From positions 1 through 64,000 of the forward strand of contig NZ_JANIDX010000007.1 in the NCBI RefSeq assembly GCF_026385485.1: a stretch of DNA of 64,000 nt. Reading direction: 5' to 3'. The position numbers and the translations under genes are program-made. Positions within the stretch are counted from its first letter, which is position 1; the number at the start of each line of letters is the position of its first letter. The stretch is from Bombella pollinis (GTDB lineage: Bacteria; Pseudomonadota; Alphaproteobacteria; Acetobacterales; Acetobacteraceae). Below the pieces are notes generated by a model. The model was not told the origin of the DNA. It ran no database searches and saw only the letters and a program-made list of their open reading frames with translations. Below are positions 8,827 through 16,609 of the stretch, in pieces.

Positions 8827-9773
8827 GCGGGGCGGGGAAGGGTGGGTTACCCGGTCTTGCCCCGCCAAAGCCGATCCCGCTTAAAGACCGTGCTTCGCTC
8901 ATCTTTGTTGAGCGTGCCCAACTTGATGTGCTGGATGGTGCCTTCGTTGCTGTGAATGCAGATGGCACACGGACGCAAATCCCCGTTGGTGGATTAGCAG
9001 GTATTATGCTGGAGCCGGGGGCGCGTATCTCTCACGCAGCAGTATGTTTAGCCGCGCGTGTGGGGACGCTCATCACATGGGTAGGTGAGGCGGGGGTACG
9101 GTTATATTCGGCTGGCCAACCCGGTGGAGCGCGGTCTGATCGCCTGCTCTGGCAAGCAAGTTTGGCGTTGAATGACGAAGCGCGTTTGCGGGTTGTGCGG
9201 GAAATGTACAAGCTGCGCTTTAAGGAGGACCCACCAGCACGGCGATCGGTCGAGCAATTACGCGGCATTGAGGGCGCGCGCGTGCGGGAAGGGTACGCTC
9301 TTTTGGCAGCACAATATGGCGTGAGCTGGAAACGCCGCTCTTATGACCGGAAAGATTGGGATGGCTCCGATATTCCTAATCGATGTCTTTCCGCCGCGAC
9401 AGCGTGCTTGCATGGTTTGTCCGAGGCCGCTGTATTGGCCGCTGGTTATGCCCCAGCGGTGGGGTTTCTCCATAGCGGGAAGCCGCTCTCCTTTGTGTAT
9501 GATGTGGCTGATATTTTTAAGATGGATACAGTCATACCAGAGGCTTTTCGCATTGCGGGTAAAGCAGAGCGGGGCCGGTTAGATATGGCACCAGATCGTG
9601 CCGTGAGGCTTGCTTGCCGGGATAAGTTCCGCAAAGAGCGTTTATTGCAGAAGATTATCCCTACCATAGAGGAGGTTCTCTCCGCTGGTGGCTTGCCTCG
9701 GCCTGACCCTCCGCCAGAGGCCGTACCCGTCGCGTTTGAGGATGAACCCTTTGGCGACCCCGGGCACCGCTAA
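8823..9773 (+). CDS. cas1: CRISPR integrase Cas1 (type I-E)
   Basis: 316 aa from ATG 8823, which overlaps the cas6e stop as ATGA; an upstream in-frame start at 8793 would overlap cas6e by 34 bp and is rejected. Cas1 is the metal-dependent integrase that inserts spacers with Cas2. The three metal ligands can be placed by family pattern: Glu150 in LRGIEGARV, His217 in GFLHSGKPLSFVYD, and Asp230 in VADIFK, equivalent to E141, H208 and D221 of E. coli Cas1. The catalytic site therefore looks intact, so adaptation is probably functional. The Pro-rich C-terminus is longer than in E. coli. Confidence 0.96.
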   Translation: MSGAGKGGLPGLAPPKPIPLKDRASLIFVERAQLDVLDGAFVAVNADGTRTQIPVGGLAGIMLEPGARISHAAVCLAARVGTLITWVGEAGVRLYSAGQPGGARSDRLLWQASLALNDEARLRVVREMYKLRFKEDPPARRSVEQLRGIEGARVREGYALLAAQYGVSWKRRSYDRKDWDGSDIPNRCLSAATACLHGLSEAAVLAAGYAPAVGFLHSGKPLSFVYDVADIFKMDTVIPEAFRIAGKAERGRLDMAPDRAVRLACRDKFRKERLLQKIIPTIEEVLSAGGLPRPDPPPEAVPVAFEDEPFGDPGHR

Positions 9774-10072
9774 TGCTTGTTGTCGTGGTTACGAATGCCC
9801 CGCCACGCTTGCGTGGTCGTCTCGCCGCTTGGTTGGTGGAGATACGCGCTGGTGTTTATGTGGGTGATTACTCCGCTCGCACACGGGAGATGATATGGGA
9901 GCAAGTGCTCGCTGGCTTAGGGCTGGGAGATGCTGTCATGGTCTGGCATGTGCCTAACGACCAAGGCTATGCCTTTCGCACCGCAGGGCGGAACCGCCGC
10001 ATGCCCGTTGATTTTGATGGGTTAGAGCTTGTCTCGTTTCGCCCGGAACAGGAGGGAGGTGATAATTCTTAA
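9773..10072 (+). CDS. cas2: CRISPR adaptation protein Cas2 (type I-E)
   Basis: 99 aa, normal for the Cas2e (CT1978-like) family. It forms the central dimer of the Cas1-Cas2 integrase. It begins MLVVVVTNAPPRLRGRLAAWL, with the RAGVYVGDYSARTREMIW stretch that is highly typical of Cas2e. It is coupled to cas1 by TAATG. It is the last cas gene; the leader and array follow 69 bp later. Confidence 0.95.
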   Translation: MLVVVVTNAPPRLRGRLAAWLVEIRAGVYVGDYSARTREMIWEQVLAGLGLGDAVMVWHVPNDQGYAFRTAGRNRRMPVDFDGLELVSFRPEQEGGDNS

Positions 10073-10141
10073 AATATAATTTATGTTGGTACGCTCTTTG
10101 ACAATTGAAAAAGATTTATAATACAGTTGGTTTTAAGAAGT
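10073..10141 (+). promoter_or_regulatory. CRISPR leader
   Basis: 69-bp AT-rich segment between the cas2 stop and the first repeat, in strong contrast to the GC-rich repeats. It contains TTGACA at 10098-10103 and TATAAT at 10117-10122, but the 13-bp spacing is shorter than the usual 16-18, so this pairing as a promoter is uncertain. Its role as leader is inferred from position, composition and the intact repeats on this side versus decayed repeats on the far side. Confidence 0.75.
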
Positions 10142-12366
10142 ATGTTCCCCGCCCCCGCGGGGATGAACCGGGCGTCCCTGTCCTCTGCCTGCCTGCGGAT
10201 CAATGTTCCCCGCCCCCGCGGGGATGAACCGAGGCCCCCACCTAGGCCCCCAAATTGATGCGGATGTTCCCCGCCCCCGCGGGGATGAACCGGCAGAGGT
10301 TATGGGTTTGATGACTTATCTAAAATGTTCCCCGCCCCCGCGGGGATGAACCGGTGTTTCCCTTTTCGGGCAAATTTCTTATCAAATGTTCCCCGCCCCC
10401 GCGGGGATGAACCGTCATTATGAGGGGTAGCATCGATTTCGGTGCTATGTTCCCCGCCCCCGCGGGGATGAACCGTCTGAAAAGGACATTCGAAATATCA
10501 CTAAACAATGTTCCCCGCCCCCGCGGGGATGAACCGTCAAAAACAACCATATCGCTTTAGGATAGGCTATGTTCCCCGCCCCCGCGGGGATGAACCGAGA
10601 TTGAGTCTTTGTAAACGGCATATGCCGAAATGTTCCCCGCCCCCGCGGGGATGAACCGGCGGGCGTCCTTCTGGATTTAAAGACACGTTTATGTTCCCCG
10701 CCCCCGCGGGGATGAACCGCTGGTCTGGATTACAGCCAGCTCCGTGGAATGATGTTCCCCGCCCCCGCGGGGATGAACCGCAACAACAAAATCGCACCCA
10801 ACACCATTTTTAATGTTCCCCGCCCCCGCGGGGATGAACCGTAGTCAAAAAATATTTTTGAAACTTTTTCGGGATGTTCCCCGCCCCCGCGGGGATGAAC
10901 CGCCCGGAACGATTTGTTCTTGCCCTATATTGAGATGTTCCCCGCCCCCGCGGGGATGAACCGAACACTTACTTCTATTTAGAGTATCGTGAACAATGTT
11001 CCCCGCCCCCGCGGGGATGAACCGAAGAGGAGACGGAGGAGAATTCTAGAAACGAGATGTTCCCCGCCCCCGCGGGGATGAACCGTGTTAGTGTCCTTAA
11101 GTATTACATATTCATCCATGTTCCCCGCCCCCGCGGGGATGAACCGACGTTGTCGTTTGGAAAATACCCGGAGGTCTCATGTTCCCCGCCCCCGCGGGGA
11201 TGAACCGTAACGCCTTGACGTTTGTTCTGTGGCGAGCAAATGTTCCCCGCCCCCGCGGGGATGAACCGAGGGCGAGGACGAGGACGAGGACGAAGAAGAA
11301 ATGTTCCCCGCCCCCGCGGGGATGAACCGAGAAATGGAATGATTGGGGTTCCTAGCTTCAAATGTTCCCCGCCCCCGCGGGGATGAACCGGACGAGGAAG
11401 AGGAAGAGGCTAAGCGTAAGAAATGTTCCCCGCCCCCGCGGGGATGAACCGAATCTCATCCCGGCGCAGGAGCGTGACCGGACATGTTCCCCGCCCCCGC
11501 GGGGATGAACCGGCAATTGTTGCCATCATCATCGCAGGTCTGGTATGTTCCCCGCCCCCGCGGGGATGAACCGGAGTCTCCCGATGAAGCCGTATCATCT
11601 GAAAAATGTTCCCCGCCCCCGCGGGGATGAACCGCGCTCCCGCGCTAGTAGGGATGTGCTCCTCTAATGTTCCCCGCCCCCGCGGGGATGAACCGCCACT
11701 AACAAATATCGAGATTGTCCGACCTTTATGTTCCCCGCCCCCGCGGGGATGAACCGCCGCTTTGCCCGCCCCTTGTAGCCTACACGCCATGTTCCCCGCC
11801 CCCGCGGGGATGAACCGTGAGATGGCGTCCAACTGACCACGGTGGACTAATGTTCCCCGCCCCCGCGGGGATGAACCGACAGCATCTCTGTGATGAAGAT
11901 GATCGTTTCTATGTTCCCCGCCCCCGCGGGGATGAACCGCGGCATTGATCTACAAAATACTTACTATCTGGATGTTCCCCGCCCCCGCGGGGATGAACCG
12001 ACTTTTTTGTTAAAAATTGTCTTCCTGTCCTCATGTTCCCCGCCCCCGCGGGGATGAACCGACATTCGAAATATTACAAAACATATCAATAAAATGTTCC
12101 CCGCCCCCGCGGGGATGAACCGGATAGTTCGAGCTGATGCCCGTTTGGCTTTAGATGTTCCCCGCCCCCGCGGGGATGAACCGGCGTAATTTTTATTTGT
12201 TACGTCCATCTCTCTATGTTCTCCGCCCCCGCGGGGATGAACCCAGGAACGCCTGATTGAACAGGCGCAGGGGGCAATGTTCCCCGCCCCCGCGGGGATG
12301 AACCGATCGTGAAGGTTAGCGTGAATGACCTCTTTATATGTTCCCCGCCCCCGCGGGGATGGATTG
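10142..12366 (+). CRISPR. Type I-E CRISPR array, 37 repeats and 36 spacers
   Basis: The 29-bp repeats begin ATGTT, contain a perfect 6-bp stem (CCCCGC/GCGGGG) with a CCCC loop, and end ATGAACCG, which is the 8-nt crRNA 5' handle (ATAAACCG in E. coli). They recur every 61 bp (10142, 10203, ... 12338), so spacers are 32 bp. Transcription is inferred on the + strand from the leader side. Repeats 1-34 and 36 look identical. Repeat 35 (12216) has a C-to-T at position 7 and ends in C. Repeat 37 (12338) is changed at positions 25, 27 and 28. Decay at the leader-distal end fits polarised spacer addition. Confidence 0.98.
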
Positions 12367-12398
12367 TGATGCAGTAGTTTTTTAGAGATTGGGGGCCG

Positions 12399-12427
12399 GT
12401 ATCCCCCGCTTTCGCGGGAGATACCGG
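12399..12427 (+). repeat. In-register degenerate repeat-like palindrome beyond the array
   Basis: The stem sequence CCCCGC at 12404 lies exactly 61 bp after that of the last recognised repeat (12343). It has a 4-nt loop (TTTC) and a CGCGGG right arm, so by register this could be a decayed 38th repeat. Ungapped identity to the consensus is about 17 of 29. However, the palindrome extends to 14-bp arms (12396-12409 and 12414-12427, one mismatch), which is longer than the CRISPR stem. A REP-like element or bidirectional terminator that took over the position is the alternative. Confidence 0.5.
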
Positions 12428-12485
12428 TGCTTCAGGCGTTAGGGGCCGCTCTGAAGTCACCCACTGATTAAACGTTTGTAGGTTC

Positions 12486-12525
12486 AGTGGAGAGATTGTT
12501 TTTTAACTGAAGCGATCTTTCCACT
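12486..12525. repeat. Imperfect 13-bp hairpin in the array trailer
   Basis: Left arm 12486-12498 (AGTGGAGAGATTG) pairs with right arm 12513-12525 (CGATCTTTCCACT) across a 14-nt T-rich loop. On the + strand all 13 positions pair, two of them as G-U wobbles. Pairing that depends on G-U is better on the RNA of the + strand than as a DNA palindrome, which favours a transcribed structure. No T-run follows, so it is not a typical terminator. Confidence 0.45.
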
Positions 12526-12636
12526 CCACGTATTATGGTTCCGCAAGTCATACCTTTCAAGATTTGTTTGCTGCGTTCTTGCACATAAATCGTGAAGGTC
12601 GATCTTTTGACCCTTTGGGATCTGGCAGACTCATTT

Positions 12637-12651
12637 CCCCGCCTTGCGGGG
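12637..12651. repeat. Solitary hairpin sharing the CRISPR repeat stem
   Basis: CCCCGC-CTT-GCGGGG-type hairpin preceded by TT and followed by AT, as in the CRISPR repeat, but with a 3-nt loop and without the ATGAACCG handle. It is out of the 61-bp register of the array. It lies 29 bp past the stop codon of the minus-strand esterase, so a terminator role there is possible, although no T-run follows. Confidence 0.4.
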
Positions 12652-12679
12652 ATACTTACCTAGGGTCGTTGCTTCATCG

Positions 12680-14002
12680 TCAGTTGTGACGGGGTGTGGG
12701 ATTTGGCCGCCAAAGCCATTCTAGGGCTTCTGGGAGGGTTTGGTCTATTGTGGGGCCATCGACATGCTGGGCGTTGCGTGAGATGATAAATTGATACGCA
12801 TAGCCTTTTGCCGCAAGGACACGGGCGAGATTTTCGCCAGCGAGGACCCAATCATGCATCCCATCAGGCATAGGGTGCACGGGGTAAAAGAGGTCTTGGT
12901 CGCCCATTTCGTACCAAATGCGTAAAGGCAGGCGTGGGCTTGCTGGGATGAGGGCCGCGCCGGGGTGGGGGGGTATAGCCTGCGGTGTGCCTGCCCATGG
13001 GGAATGGAGCTGCCAGCCCCCACCGGGTAGAGCGGGGTTATACGGCCATTGTTGATTCACTAAAGAGGGAGAATAGGCCAGGACCCGATGGTACAGCGTG
13101 GGACGAAACCACGCCATGGCAAAGGCGGCGGCCCCGCTGGAGCTAAAGCCCATGGTCGCGCGGTCATCAGGGTTATGGGAGAGATGGAGGTGAGCCTTTG
13201 CCTCTACAAGAGGGAGGATATGGGCCTCGACCCAATCGGCATAATCGCCGGACATCGTATCATATTCGCGCCCGCGTTCGCTGCCTTGGGCATCACCCCC
13301 GCCGGAACCAACACCAATGATGACCATCGGGGGGATGCGATGCGCTTTGATGTGGGCATCAACCAAAGAGAATAGGTCATGCCCCGGATAAATACCGTCA
13401 TCGCCTGCATCACCAAATATGAGAAAGGGGAGGGGATGGTCTGTTGGTGTATGGGGCGGGATATAAATATCAACGCTACGGTGCCAAGGGGCGGGATGGG
13501 CACCGGGGACGTCTAGGCGTGAGGGGTCGCCTGCGTGGCTGGTGGACATATTGCGAACCCCCGTTGCGCAGGGCTCTGCCTCATCACGGGCGATGCCGGG
13601 ATTATAGCCGCTTTTAGGAGAGGATGAGAGGGTAAGGCGAATAAAGCGGCCTTGTGCGGGTTGGGTGTTGTTCCACTCCGCAGGGAGTGTGTGGGTAGGG
13701 CCTAAGATGTAATTACCGTTTTTGGTGAGGGGTGGGAGTGTGGCATCGGGGAGGTCGGTCGCAGGGGGATAAAGTGGGTTATGCGGGTCATGAATGGGCA
13801 TAACACCGCTGCCGCTTAAGCCGGATGTATCGATATAGAAAGGTTGGGTGGGGTCTGTCGTGTTGGCGTGCGGGGGTTGGAGGGCGTCTAGCGGCATACA
13901 AGGGCCTGCGATAGCGAGTGCAGGGCATAAGATGGCCAAAGCCAGCACGGCTCTTACAGTGAGAGCTAACAGAGAGATGGGGGCGTGTGAGCGGATGAAC
14001 AT
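12680..14002 (-). CDS. Exported esterase, enterochelin-esterase/esterase D-like
   Basis: 440 aa with an N-terminal signal peptide (hydrophobic core LLALTVRAVLALAILCPALAIA). The fold is inferred as the alpha/beta-hydrolase putative esterase family (PF00756 type): MVIIGVGSGGG strand region near 226-235, the nucleophile elbow GFSSSGAA at 285-292, an acidic stretch EMGDQDLFY, and a late His in NAQHVDG. The substrate is unknown; periplasmic ester hydrolysis is the safest reading. About 170 residues before the catalytic domain could be an accessory beta domain. It is downstream of a DapA-family gene on the same strand but separated from it by a terminator. Confidence 0.75.
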   Translation of the reverse strand: MFIRSHAPISLLALTVRAVLALAILCPALAIAGPCMPLDALQPPHANTTDPTQPFYIDTSGLSGSGVMPIHDPHNPLYPPATDLPDATLPPLTKNGNYILGPTHTLPAEWNNTQPAQGRFIRLTLSSSPKSGYNPGIARDEAEPCATGVRNMSTSHAGDPSRLDVPGAHPAPWHRSVDIYIPPHTPTDHPLPFLIFGDAGDDGIYPGHDLFSLVDAHIKAHRIPPMVIIGVGSGGGDAQGSERGREYDTMSGDYADWVEAHILPLVEAKAHLHLSHNPDDRATMGFSSSGAAAFAMAWFRPTLYHRVLAYSPSLVNQQWPYNPALPGGGWQLHSPWAGTPQAIPPHPGAALIPASPRLPLRIWYEMGDQDLFYPVHPMPDGMHDWVLAGENLARVLAAKGYAYQFIISRNAQHVDGPTIDQTLPEALEWLWRPNPTPRHN

Positions 14003-14036
14003 AGCCCCACGCTATCATAAATTGGGTCAAAACATA

Positions 14037-14064
14037 CAGGCCCCGTTCGTTATACCGGGGCCTG
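14037..14064 (-). terminator. Rho-independent terminator of the DapA-family gene
   Basis: Perfect 9-bp stem CAGGCCCCG/CGGGGCCTG with a 10-nt loop, 11 bp downstream of the minus-strand stop at 14076. On the minus strand it is followed by TATGTTTTG, a modest T-rich tail. It separates the aldolase gene from the esterase. Confidence 0.75.
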
Positions 14065-14075
14065 TGGGTGAGGGG

Positions 14076-14978
14076 TTACGCGGGTTGATGTGTGTGGATG
14101 AGGGTAGCGAGCTGGTCGTAATCGTCTTGCGAGACACCTTGCAATGGGCGTGGGAGCGCGCCCGGCCCTGCTAGATTCATAATCTCCGCAGCAGAGGCGA
14201 TAACGCGTAGTGAACCATTATAACGGGCACTCATAGCCCAGAAAGGCGCGAATATCGCCTCAATGCGGGTTATTTCAGCCTCATTTTTAGCAAGGGCCGC
14301 ATCGGTGAGGTGACGGGCTAGACGAGGGAACAAGCCGCCCCATTCGGAGTACCATATGTGCGCGCCATGCATGAGGGCTTGGGCCGCGGTTGGGTCGCCA
14401 CTAATGCCGGGGGTGATGCTCTCTGGTAGGGTGGGGAGGAGGCGTGCCATCCGTGCAGCAGCTTCCTCAGCGGTGGGGGAGCCGCTAGGGAGCTTAATGG
14501 AACGGACATGCGAAAGTTCGCAAATATGCTGCATTAACGCATCGGAGAAATGGAATTGCGTTGTACCGGGCGTATCATAAACAATGAGCGGGACGGAGAC
14601 GTGGCGGTTGACGGTCTCATAAAGTGTAAAGACCTCTTCATCTCGTAGGGGGAAGTAGCTCATAGGGGGGAGAAGAAGGGCTTTTGCCCCGGCTTTTTGG
14701 GCATCTTCAGCAAGTAGGAGTGTATCGCGTAGATGAATAGCTCCAATGCTGATAAGGACGGGGATGCTACCCGCATGGCTGACGGCCAAGCGTGTTAGTT
14801 TTTCCCGCTCTGCGCGGGTGAGGAAGGCATAACTTCCCGTAGAGCCGAGAGCCCCGATGGAATCCACTTTGGCCTCCACCAACCGGGTGATGAGGGCAGC
14901 AAAGCGTGCCTCATCGGGTTTGTCCTGTTGCATAGGGGTAATGGGAAAGGCACTCAGGCCGTGGAAAGAGATGCTCAT
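14076..14978 (-). CDS. DapA-family aldolase/synthase
   Basis: 300 aa TIM-barrel protein of the dihydrodipicolinate synthase/N-acetylneuraminate lyase superfamily. Family marks: GSTGS at 45-49 for carboxylate binding, Tyr134 in VYDTPG, and the Schiff-base lysine Lys162 in IKLPSG. The substrate cannot be fixed. Because it follows an AraC regulator rather than lysine genes, a catabolic pyruvate-forming aldolase (sugar-acid type) is more likely than biosynthetic DapA. The araC gene ends 88 bp upstream on the same strand. Confidence 0.8.
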   Translation of the reverse strand: MSISFHGLSAFPITPMQQDKPDEARFAALITRLVEAKVDSIGALGSTGSYAFLTRAEREKLTRLAVSHAGSIPVLISIGAIHLRDTLLLAEDAQKAGAKALLLPPMSYFPLRDEEVFTLYETVNRHVSVPLIVYDTPGTTQFHFSDALMQHICELSHVRSIKLPSGSPTAEEAAARMARLLPTLPESITPGISGDPTAAQALMHGAHIWYSEWGGLFPRLARHLTDAALAKNEAEITRIEAIFAPFWAMSARYNGSLRVIASAAEIMNLAGPGALPRPLQGVSQDDYDQLATLIHTHQPA

Positions 14979-15066
14979 AAGTTATCCTCATGATGAGACA
15001 GAATGGGTGCGTCATCATGCTAGAGAGGCCGCGCCACGGTATAGAAGGAATGTGACCTTATTTGTT

Positions 15067-15789
15067 TTATAAAAGCGGCGCGGGGGTAAGTGGAGGTATG
15101 GTGGGGTCCTGACGATAGCGGCCCGGTGTGGTGCCAAAGGTCCGGTGGAAGAGCCGGCCCATATGGCTTTGGTCCGCAAAACCCGTATTCATGGCCGCTT
15201 GCACGTTGTTTATCCCTGTGCGGAGTTGTGCTTTAGCCTCGTTTAATTGGCATAGAAGCCGAAAAGCCTGCGGGGTTACGCCGTATTGGCGTTGAAAGCG
15301 GCGGGAATAGGCCTCCCGACTCATTCCAGCTTCTTGCGCAAGGGTTTGGATAGAATGAAGGGGGGTGCCATCCTGCATAGGGAGGGGTAAAGCCGGTGCG
15401 GGAATGATGGTGATGTGAGTGGGGCGTTCCCCAACAGATTGTTGGAGGAGGGCCGCGCAATCGGCTGGGTCGTGATAACGGTGGGGTGTGAGATAGAGAT
15501 TGAGGCATAATGTGTCCCCAGTGCGGGCAGGGTCATCATCACGTGAGAGATGCGGTGTACCAGCGGGGATGAGCAAAGCCTGCCCCGCTGTAAGAGTGAC
15601 GCTGCGATGAGGAAATAGGAAATGACGACACCCCGTTAGGAGGAAAGCGAGTTGGTCTTCTTGATGAAAATGCAAGGGGAGGGCCAGTTTTGCACCATAT
15701 GCCATGCTCATCTCCCGAATATCAGGGTGATGTATGCGCCAATAATGCCAAAGCGGCCCAGAAGATGACGGGGTGAATGAAACAGGCAT
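15067..15789 (-). CDS. AraC-family regulator with cupin sensor
   Basis: 240 aa. The N-terminal half is an AraC-type cupin (LALPLHFHQEDQLAFLLTG, then AGQALLIPAGTPHLS). The C-terminal third has the two-helix-turn-helix AraC DNA-binding domain (SIQTLAQEAGMSREAYSRRF and NVQAAMNTGFADQSHMGRLF, ending FGTTPGRYR). It lies upstream of the DapA-family gene in the same direction and probably controls it. Its own promoter lies in the 113-bp divergent region shared with the TetR gene, so cross-regulation is possible. The effector is unknown. Confidence 0.85.
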   Translation of the reverse strand: MPVSFTPSSSGPLWHYWRIHHPDIREMSMAYGAKLALPLHFHQEDQLAFLLTGCRHFLFPHRSVTLTAGQALLIPAGTPHLSRDDDPARTGDTLCLNLYLTPHRYHDPADCAALLQQSVGERPTHITIIPAPALPLPMQDGTPLHSIQTLAQEAGMSREAYSRRFQRQYGVTPQAFRLLCQLNEAKAQLRTGINNVQAAMNTGFADQSHMGRLFHRTFGTTPGRYRQDPTIPPLTPAPLL

Positions 15790-15845
15790 AGCAGCGCGTA
15801 TGATACTGAGGGGAGCGCGGGAGCGTCCAGAGGAATGATGTGGAC

Positions 15846-15859
15846 TGACCAGTCTATTT
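15846..15859 (+). promoter_or_regulatory. Putative TetR/NemR-like operator, site 1
   Basis: TGACCAGTCTATTT, 44 bp before the tetR ATG and inside the araC-tetR divergent region. It matches site 2 at 16565 in 13 of 14 bases. With the preceding GAC it forms arms GACTG/CAGTC. Autoregulation of the TetR gene is inferred. Confidence 0.6.
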
Positions 15860-15902
15860 CAATTCTGGACAGATAGGCTTGTTTTTGATAGGGGATGAAA
15901 GC

Positions 15903-16496
15903 ATGACAGTGGCAGGGAAGCATGTGCAAGCGCGTCGGCGTATTTTGGAATCGGCCCGCCCGCTTATAAGCCAGCGGGGATTTTCCGCTGTGGGATTAAG
16001 CCAAGTTTTAGAGGCGGCGCAGATTCCTAAGGGCTCCTTCTATCATTATTTTGAATCGAAGGAGCATTTCGGTGCGGCATTGTTGGAGCTGTATAATGAG
16101 CAATATCTCCAAAAGCTGGATGCTCTGATTGCCGAGCGGGGCAAGACGGGCTTTGAGAAATTATCCGCTTATTGCCAATGCTGGGTGGACGCGCAGCAAC
16201 ATGGCTGTTTGAACGAGAAATGCCTTGTCGTTAAATTAGCGGCAGAAGTCTCCGACCTTTCCGAGCGCATGAGGTTGATTTTGGAGGAAGGGACAACGGC
16301 CATTATTGCGCGGCTTGCCTGTATGGTGGAGGAAGGCCAACAGGATGGGACTATCACAAAAGCTCTACCTGCGCGTTTAGCGGCATCTGTTGTATATCAA
16401 ACATGGTTAGGGGCGACCTTGCTTGTTAAGGTCACGCATAAACAAACCGCTTTTGAGGATGCGTTTGTGGCAACGCGGCAGCTATTAGCCTCCTAA
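15903..16496 (+). CDS. TetR-family repressor, NemR/YxaF-like
   Basis: 197 aa from ATG 15903, which has AGGGGATGAAAGC before it; a TTG at 15879 in frame is rejected. The N-terminal HTH is typical (ILESARPLISQRGFSAVGLSQVLEAAQIPKGSFYHYFESKEHF). The ligand domain contains a Cys-rich stretch (HGCLNEKCLVVKLAAEVSDLSERMR) that resembles NemR, whose cysteine senses electrophiles and bleach. Inference: it represses itself and the downstream alcohol and aldehyde dehydrogenases and is released by reactive aldehydes or oxidants. The shared operator-like sequence supports this. Confidence 0.85.
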   Translation: MTVAGKHVQARRRILESARPLISQRGFSAVGLSQVLEAAQIPKGSFYHYFESKEHFGAALLELYNEQYLQKLDALIAERGKTGFEKLSAYCQCWVDAQQHGCLNEKCLVVKLAAEVSDLSERMRLILEEGTTAIIARLACMVEEGQQDGTITKALPARLAASVVYQTWLGATLLVKVTHKQTAFEDAFVATRQLLAS

Positions 16497-16564
16497 TAGG
16501 GTTATTAATATGAGTTTTTTGTAATGAGAGGGTTTTTAAGGATGCCCCCCTTTCATTTTCGAGA

Positions 16565-16578
16565 TGACCGGTCTATTT
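16565..16578 (+). promoter_or_regulatory. Putative TetR/NemR-like operator, site 2
   Basis: TGACCGGTCTATTT with the 8-bp palindrome GACCGGTC, 31 bp before the alcohol dehydrogenase ATG at 16610. It is near-identical to site 1 upstream of the tetR gene. Its position close to the start suggests it overlaps the promoter and blocks transcription when bound. Confidence 0.6.
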
Positions 16579-16609
16579 TTAGAGTATGTCCAGAATCAGC
16601 GAGGATGCT

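Larger units (their letters stand above)
12367..12679. other. Non-coding trailer region after the array
   Basis: 313 bp without a credible gene. It holds three inverted repeats: the palindrome at 12396-12427, an imperfect 13-bp hairpin at 12486-12525, and a short hairpin at 12637-12651 with the same stem as the CRISPR repeat. No tRNA, SRP RNA or RNase P signature was recognised. It could be decayed array, a structured RNA, or simply terminators for the array and the convergent esterase gene. Confidence 0.5.

Noticed and set aside
10320..12460. Several open frames on the minus strand with SSPRGRGT, FIPAGAGN and VHPRGGGE peptide repeats
   Set aside because: They are translations of the 29-bp CRISPR repeats in three frames; spacer content varies freely between them and no gene start is supported.
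12306..12597. Spacer 36 shares ATCGTGAAGGT with a site at 12587 downstream of the array
   Set aside because: An 11-base match among 36 spacers and a long sequence is expected by chance; the rest of the spacer does not match, so self-targeting is not supported.
12367..12679. A tRNA, SRP RNA or RNase P gene in the trailer region
   Set aside because: No T-loop consensus, SRP core motif or RNase P core motif was found on either strand.
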